From positions 1 through 8,669 of the forward strand of contig JAQWCT010000105.1 of the NCBI GenBank assembly GCA_028705785.1: a DNA stretch of 8,669 nt, read 5' to 3'. Position 1 is the stretch's first letter. Every line of letters starts with the position of its first letter. Shown in pieces: positions 5,733 through 8,669 of this stretch. The position numbers were made by a program, and so were the translations under genes. The DNA comes from Sulfurospirillaceae bacterium (GTDB lineage Bacteria > Campylobacterota > Campylobacteria > Campylobacterales > Sulfurospirillaceae). Below the pieces are notes generated by a model. It was not told the DNA's origin, made no database searches, and was given only the letters and a program-made list of their open reading frames with translations.

Positions 5733-6900
5733 ACAACTTTTTATCGATAAAGAGTTTTTAGCCACACTTTCTTTAGCCAAAGAGGGTATTTTACATCCTG
5801 TTGATAAGCTGATGACTAAAGCTGAAGTGCAAGAAGTCGAAGAAAGTGGTCACTTTAAAGGTAAGCCATTTCCTTTTCCCTTTATCATCGCACCCTCAGG
5901 AGAAAAAAACAAAGCCGTTCTCGAAACAGCCTATCAAGGTGAACCTCTTGATTTTGTCGTAGATGGTAAAATCAAAGGTACTATCATCGTCGATGAAGTC
6001 TTTGAAATAGATAAAAAAAAGAGAATTGAACAGATTTTCGGTGTCTACGACATCAACAATCCTGACACGCAAATGTTTCTCAAACGACTTGGTGATGTTG
6101 CTGTTTGTGGTGCATATGAACTGCAATTTGATGATATTAAAAATGTTAAAGCGACAATTGCACAAGCAAAAGAGCAATTAGGTGCTCGCAATGTTTCTGC
6201 CATGATGATTAATGCAAAGCCTTTTCATAGAGCTCATGAGCGCGTCATTCGCATTACCCTTGAAAAATGTGACTTGCTCGTTATCTTCTTACTCAAACCT
6301 TATAAGCAAGATTTGCTATCATATGAATTGCGACTTAAGGCACTCCAGTATTTTGTAGATAATTACCTTCCAAAAAATAGAGTTGTTATCGTTCCTTTTG
6401 AAAATACCTACCTTTTTACAAGCTATAAAAATGCTGTTTTAGATAGTATTTGCGCCTATAATTTTGGATGTAACAAACTTATTTTGAGTCGAAATCATAG
6501 TGGCATTGGTATGTATTTTGATAAAAATGAGATGAAATCTATCCTTGACCAATATGAAGATTTGGATATCGAAGTTGAACTTTTGGCTGAGTTTGTCTAC
6601 TGCAACGAATGTAAAACACTGGTGAGTACAAACACTTGTCCGCATGGTGCACACCACCATATCAAATACCACACAGAGGCACTACTTGAAATCTTAAAAG
6701 TGGGTATGCTTCCCCCTGCTATCTTTATGCGTAAAGATATCTCAGCACTTTTACTCAGCGAGCTTTTTAAAAATAGATTTGAAAACATTGGTAAGATTTA
6801 TGATTCTATTTTTCCTAACAGCGGTCTTTTAGAAGCGCATGATGAAAAAGATTTTTATCTTGAACTTATGAAATTACACCAAACAACATCATTAACTTAA
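5710..6900 (+). CDS. ATP sulfurylase (Sat) homologue with divergent active-site motifs
   Basis: Homologous along its 396 residues to Sat, which converts sulfate and ATP to adenylylsulfate. An N-terminal PUA-like domain (about 1-150) precedes the nucleotidyltransferase domain. The adenylyl-transfer motif HxxH is kept (H173-R-A-H176), and the later GRDHAG motif appears as SRNHSG (260-265). However, the sulfate-binding QxRN just before HxxH reads INAK (167-170), the AGPREA region reads TSYKNA (237-242), and the SGT motif after the zinc site reads YHT. A zinc-type site C298-x2-C301-x8-C310-P-H312 is intact. The ATG at 5710, preceded by GGAAGAAG, lies inside the regulator gene with a 23-base overlap, so translation is probably coupled. 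No APS kinase, APS reductase or cysDN gene lies nearby. It is the positional equivalent of Cj1609. The fold is certain; sulfate as substrate is doubtful. Confidence 0.82.
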   Translation: MESIRKNRQLFIDKEFLATLSLAKEGILHPVDKLMTKAEVQEVEESGHFKGKPFPFPFIIAPSGEKNKAVLETAYQGEPLDFVVDGKIKGTIIVDEVFEIDKKKRIEQIFGVYDINNPDTQMFLKRLGDVAVCGAYELQFDDIKNVKATIAQAKEQLGARNVSAMMINAKPFHRAHERVIRITLEKCDLLVIFLLKPYKQDLLSYELRLKALQYFVDNYLPKNRVVIVPFENTYLFTSYKNAVLDSICAYNFGCNKLILSRNHSGIGMYFDKNEMKSILDQYEDLDIEVELLAEFVYCNECKTLVSTNTCPHGAHHHIKYHTEALLEILKVGMLPPAIFMRKDISALLLSELFKNRFENIGKIYDSIFPNSGLLEAHDEKDFYLELMKLHQTTSLT

Positions 6901-6908
6901 GGGAATAG

Positions 6909-7367
6909 ATGCAAAAACTTTTTTTGACTTTTTTTTACAGTGGACTCTCCCCCAAAGCACCAGGTACGGCAGGAAGTATCGTTGCAACACTTTTGGGTGT
7001 ACTTATCATTTGGTACATTTCGATGGAAACCCTTGTGTTACTCACCATTCTTTTGACCATTTTGGGCGTAAAAGCTATTGATGCTTATGAAAAAACCAGT
7101 GGCACACATGATGACAAATGCATTGTCATTGATGAAGTAGTAGGTGTGTGGATAGCCCTTATCTTAAGTTCAGGAAGTATCACGCAAATCATCGCTAGCT
7201 TTGCTTTTTTTCGTCTTTTTGATATCTGGAAGCCCTCGTTAATTGGTAGAATTGATAAAAATATCCATGGTGGATGGGGCGTTATGGGTGACGATATCTT
7301 AGCAGGCATTTGCGCAGGTATCTGTAGCGCAGGTGTTTTTCAGCTCTTAAGCTCTGCTTTAAATTAA
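6909..7367 (+). CDS. pgpA: Phosphatidylglycerophosphatase A
   Basis: Removes phosphate from phosphatidylglycerophosphate to give phosphatidylglycerol at the inner membrane. The 152-residue protein has the family hallmarks in order: SPKAPGTAGS (14-23), CIVIDEVVG (71-79), FRLFDIWKP (101-109) and GVMGDDILAG (124-133) with metal-binding acidic residues. Hydrophobic segments at about 22-38, 42-54, 80-103 and 131-148 fit a small integral membrane enzyme. The ATG follows AAGGGA and lies 8 bases after the sat-like stop, so it is the last gene of the ispDF operon. The length is normal for the family and nothing is missing. No strong intrinsic terminator follows; only a weak 5-bp hairpin with a T-rich loop lies at 7371-7386. 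Confidence 0.93.
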   Translation: MQKLFLTFFYSGLSPKAPGTAGSIVATLLGVLIIWYISMETLVLLTILLTILGVKAIDAYEKTSGTHDDKCIVIDEVVGVWIALILSSGSITQIIASFAFFRLFDIWKPSLIGRIDKNIHGGWGVMGDDILAGICAGICSAGVFQLLSSALN

Positions 7368-7379
7368 AACATTACTTTT

Positions 7380-7390
7380 TTGTAATACAA
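7380..7390. repeat. Short imperfect palindrome upstream of yceI
   Basis: TTGTA and TACAA form an inverted repeat around a single A. It lies about 19 bases upstream of the candidate yceI -10, a position where an activator or repressor could act. The same bases also contribute to a 5-bp stem (ATTAC at 7371-7375 with GTAAT at 7382-7386). Both are short enough to be chance in AT-rich DNA. Confidence 0.25.
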
Positions 7391-7408
7391 CATCCATAAG
7401 CGTCATAC

Positions 7409-7417
7409 TATTATACT
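7409..7417 (+). promoter_or_regulatory. Candidate -10 for yceI
   Basis: TATTATACT holds two overlapping -10-like hexamers (TATTAT at 7409-7414 and TATACT at 7412-7417). It lies in the 80-base gap between pgpA and yceI, about 30 bases before the yceI ATG. This placement gives yceI a promoter separate from the ispDF operon. The predicted start would fall near 7421-7425. Confidence 0.45.
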
Positions 7418-7439
7418 TTCTTATTATTTTATAAGAAAG
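7416..7439. repeat. Perfect 9-bp inverted repeat covering the yceI ribosome binding site
   Basis: Arms CTTTCTTAT (7416-7424) and ATAAGAAAG (7431-7439) are exact reverse complements separated by six bases. The right arm contains most of the ribosome binding site (AGAAAGGA, 7434-7441), which ends 6 bases before the ATG. If transcription starts upstream of the left arm, the RNA hairpin would hide the ribosome binding site. If it starts inside the left arm, as the -10 position suggests, the repeat is better placed as a DNA operator over the start site. Confidence 0.6.
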
Positions 7440-7447
7440 GATCTACC

Positions 7448-8014
7448 ATGAAACTTTACACAAAGCTCTTGTTTATCGCTATATTTTCCCTCTCTTTTGC
7501 CAATGCTAAAGAGTTTGTCATTGACAACACGCATACTAATGTAGGCTTTTCAATCAAACATATGATGATTTCTAATGTTAAAGGCAATTTTAATGCTTAT
7601 AGTGGCGAAATAGACTTTGATACCGATAAAAAAGTTTTTAATAAATTGAATGCGAAAATAGAAGCTGCCTCTATTGATACGGGAATTGCAAAAAGAGATG
7701 ACCATCTCAAAAGTGCTGATTTTTTTGATGTAGCCAAGTTTAAAACCATAGATTTTGTAATGACTTCCATGAAAGATGGCAAAATCAATGGCAAAATCAC
7801 GATGCATGGTATCACTAAAGACATTATTCTTGATGCAAAAATTCATGGTCTTATCAAAGATTTCCAAGGGCACCTTAGAGTTGGTTTTACACTTGAGGGA
7901 ACACTTAACCGAAAAGACTTTGGACTTGGATGGAATAAAATCTTAGAAGGTGGCGGACTCACCGTAGGGGAAGAAGTTCATCTGGTTATTGATCTAGAAG
8001 CCATTGAATTATAA
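7448..8014 (+). CDS. YceI-family periplasmic lipid/isoprenoid-binding protein
   Basis: An exported 188-residue protein of the YceI family, lipocalin-like beta-barrels that bind isoprenoid quinones or similar amphiphiles in the periplasm. Residues 1-20 form a signal peptide (positive start MKLYTK, hydrophobic core, cleavage likely after ANA at 18-20). The mature protein opens with the family signature FVIDNTHTNVGFSIKHMMIS, continues with RDDHLKSADFFDVAKF and KITMHGITKDI, and ends with NRKDFGLGWNK plus a GGGLTVGEEVHL strand, covering the whole family length. The exact ligand cannot be told from sequence. A good ribosome binding site (AGAAAGGA) is embedded in an inverted repeat. Its own candidate promoter lies in the gap after pgpA, and it faces the cytochrome gene across a strong hairpin. 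Confidence 0.92.
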   Translation: MKLYTKLLFIAIFSLSFANAKEFVIDNTHTNVGFSIKHMMISNVKGNFNAYSGEIDFDTDKKVFNKLNAKIEAASIDTGIAKRDDHLKSADFFDVAKFKTIDFVMTSMKDGKINGKITMHGITKDIILDAKIHGLIKDFQGHLRVGFTLEGTLNRKDFGLGWNKILEGGGLTVGEEVHLVIDLEAIEL

Positions 8015-8045
8015 AAGTACAGCCGTGTTTCAATAACCATTATGC

Positions 8046-8085
8046 CATACATTGATTATCCAAAATATTGAATAATCAATGTATG
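8046..8085. terminator. Long hairpin between convergent genes, probable bidirectional terminator
   Basis: A perfect 14-bp inverted repeat, CATACATTGATTAT (8046-8059) with its reverse complement at 8072-8085, encloses a 12-base loop that can pair three further bases (CAA at 8061-8063 with TTG at 8068-8070). It is the longest perfect inverted repeat I see in the window. It lies between the stops of yceI and the cytochrome gene, as expected for shared termination. Neither side has a clean T tract (the plus strand continues as a mildly T-rich stretch), so termination efficiency or an alternative role such as 3' end protection is uncertain. Confidence 0.6.
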
Positions 8086-8108
8086 AATTATTATCTTTGC
8101 TTTATTAA

Positions 8109-8402
8109 TTATTTATAAGATGCAATCGTTTTAGCGACAGCTTTTACATCATCATCATTCAATCCCGTTGCAATAGGCTTCATGATGCCTTTCATCGGCC
8201 CACCTTTACCTTCTTTATAATCTGCAATTGATTGAATAATCCTTTGATCATCCCAACCTGCAATAACTTGAGATTTATTTAACGCAGATTTTGAAGCTCT
8301 ATCGCCATGGCACGAAGCACATTTACTTTTATAAACAGCTTCCCCATCTGTAGCTACCAATGCAGTAGAAAATAACACTATCAATACCAACCATTTTCGC
8401 AT
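8109..8402 (-). CDS. Small periplasmic mono-heme cytochrome c (c553-like)
   Basis: A 97-residue exported electron carrier. A signal peptide (about 1-17, MRKW then a hydrophobic core, cleavage probably near LVA-TDG) is followed by a single heme c attachment motif C28-A-S-C31-H32. The C-terminal part contains M70 and M74; alignment by eye with Helicobacter/Campylobacter cytochrome c553 places M74 (GIMKPIA) as the likely sixth heme ligand. The C-terminal helix LNDDDVKAVAKTIASY is typical of this class. The mature length of about 80 residues fits class I c553. The ATG at 8402 is preceded by AAGGGGA (8410-8416) seven bases upstream. The gene appears to be a single unit, with its stop facing yceI. 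Its redox partners, such as a cytochrome c oxidase or peroxidase, cannot be told from this window. Confidence 0.92.
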   Translation of the reverse strand: MRKWLVLIVLFSTALVATDGEAVYKSKCASCHGDRASKSALNKSQVIAGWDDQRIIQSIADYKEGKGGPMKGIMKPIATGLNDDDVKAVAKTIASYK

Positions 8403-8447
8403 ATTTTAATCCCCTTATAGTATTTGTCCTATTAAGACATTGATGTA

Positions 8448-8455
8448 ATTTTATA
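8448..8455 (-). promoter_or_regulatory. Candidate -10 for the cytochrome c gene
   Basis: On the minus strand this reads TATAAAAT, about 46 bases upstream of the ATG. It would give a leader of about 40 bases that includes AAGGGGA. A second hexamer, TACTAT (8417-8422), is too close to the ribosome binding site to be a functional -10. No -35 box is evident. Weak, motif-based call. Confidence 0.35.
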
Positions 8456-8493
8456 CTATATGTAGTTTCTTTTGAGTCGCTTGAGAATTAAAA

Positions 8494-8505
8494 TTTCTTA
8501 AGAAA
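8494..8505. repeat. 12-base perfect palindrome between the response regulator and cytochrome genes
   Basis: TTTCTTAAGAAA is its own reverse complement. It lies 17 bases after the stop of the partial response regulator gene and about 40 bases upstream of the candidate cytochrome -10. It could be a protein-binding site. It has no T tract, so I do not call it a terminator. Low-complexity AT-rich sequence makes chance plausible. Confidence 0.3.
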
Positions 8506-8522
8506 ATCACAAAGCAGGTTCT

Positions 8523-8669
8523 TCACTTGATGATATATCCTAACTTTCCTACCGTCTCAATTATAGACATACCTACTTTCTTACGCAGTTTAAAAACAAG
8601 ATTTTTTAGTGCTGAAGGCGGTGCTTCCTCATAAATATACAAGGCATCTTCAAGTAACTGTCGTGTCAC
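8523..8669 (-). CDS. OmpR/PhoB-type response regulator, C-terminal end only
   Basis: The last 48 codons of a minus-strand gene that enters from the right edge. The translated segment carries the hallmarks of the winged-helix DNA-binding domain of OmpR-family regulators: an ALKNLVFKLRKKVG recognition-helix region (equivalent to the usual hIsrLRKKl), then IETVGKLGYII, matching the wing and final strand (usual IeTvrgvGYrl), and a stop straight after. It would bind promoter DNA once its receiver domain, which lies outside the window, is phosphorylated. Here the usual Arg in the wing (vRGvGY) is Lys in VGKLGY. The target genes and kinase partner are unknown; the adjacent cytochrome gene is one candidate target on position alone. 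Confidence 0.85.
   Translation of the reverse strand: MTRQLLEDALYIYEEAPPSALKNLVFKLRKKVGMSIIETVGKLGYIIK

Noticed and set aside
5710..6900. Sulfate assimilation or dissimilation cluster built around sat
   Set aside because: No APS kinase, APS reductase, cysDN, apr or sulfate transporter gene is in the window, and the Sat active site is divergent.
8480..8505. Intrinsic terminator for the partial OmpR-type regulator gene
   Set aside because: The palindrome and the near-inverted CTTGAG/CTTAAG arms exist, but no T tract follows on the minus strand and the pairing is AT-rich and imperfect.
1..8669. CRISPR array, insertion sequence, prophage, tRNA or rRNA
   Set aside because: No regularly spaced direct repeats, transposase or phage genes, terminal inverted repeats with target duplications, or tRNA-like cloverleaf were seen.

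Overview
The window reads as a chromosomal segment of a Campylobacterota (epsilonproteobacterial) species, most likely Sulfurospirillum or a close relative. The evidence is an AT-rich composition, a fused ispD-ispF gene, and a gene order (dapD and mrp divergent from ispDF, then an atypical response regulator, sat-like gene and pgpA) that matches, from memory, Campylobacter jejuni Cj1605c-Cj1610. The genus is an inference from composition and gene content; no 16S or similar marker is present.

Layout. Bases 1-963 hold the 3' part of a membrane-bound GGDEF diguanylate cyclase that enters from the left edge. A 71-residue cysteine-containing orphan protein (1008-1223) follows with its own promoter and a clear intrinsic terminator. 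On the minus strand, mrp (3619-2471) and dapD (2459-1245) form a two-gene operon. A short divergent promoter region (3620-3723) separates it from a tightly packed plus-strand operon: ispDF, a HP1021/Cj1608 (CemR)-type regulator, a divergent ATP-sulfurylase homologue and pgpA (3724-7367). These genes overlap or lie within 8 bases of each other. Then come yceI (7448-8014) with its own upstream region, and a convergent small cytochrome c (8402-8109). A long hairpin separates yceI from the cytochrome. The last 147 bases hold the end of an OmpR-type response regulator on the minus strand.

Functionally the segment is mostly housekeeping: lysine and peptidoglycan precursor synthesis (DapD), Fe-S cluster carriage (Mrp), isoprenoid precursors (IspDF), phosphatidylglycerol synthesis (PgpA), a periplasmic lipid or isoprenoid binder (YceI) and an electron carrier (cytochrome c). 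I see no mobile element, CRISPR array, tRNA or rRNA, and no wholly new multi-gene system. The most interesting points are at residue level. The regulator lacks the phosphoacceptor Asp and looks like a shrunken NtrC with a decayed AAA+ domain. The sat-like protein keeps the HxxH core but has lost the usual sulfate-site motif. Mrp lacks the second Cys of CxxC. The yceI leader has a perfect inverted repeat covering its ribosome binding site.
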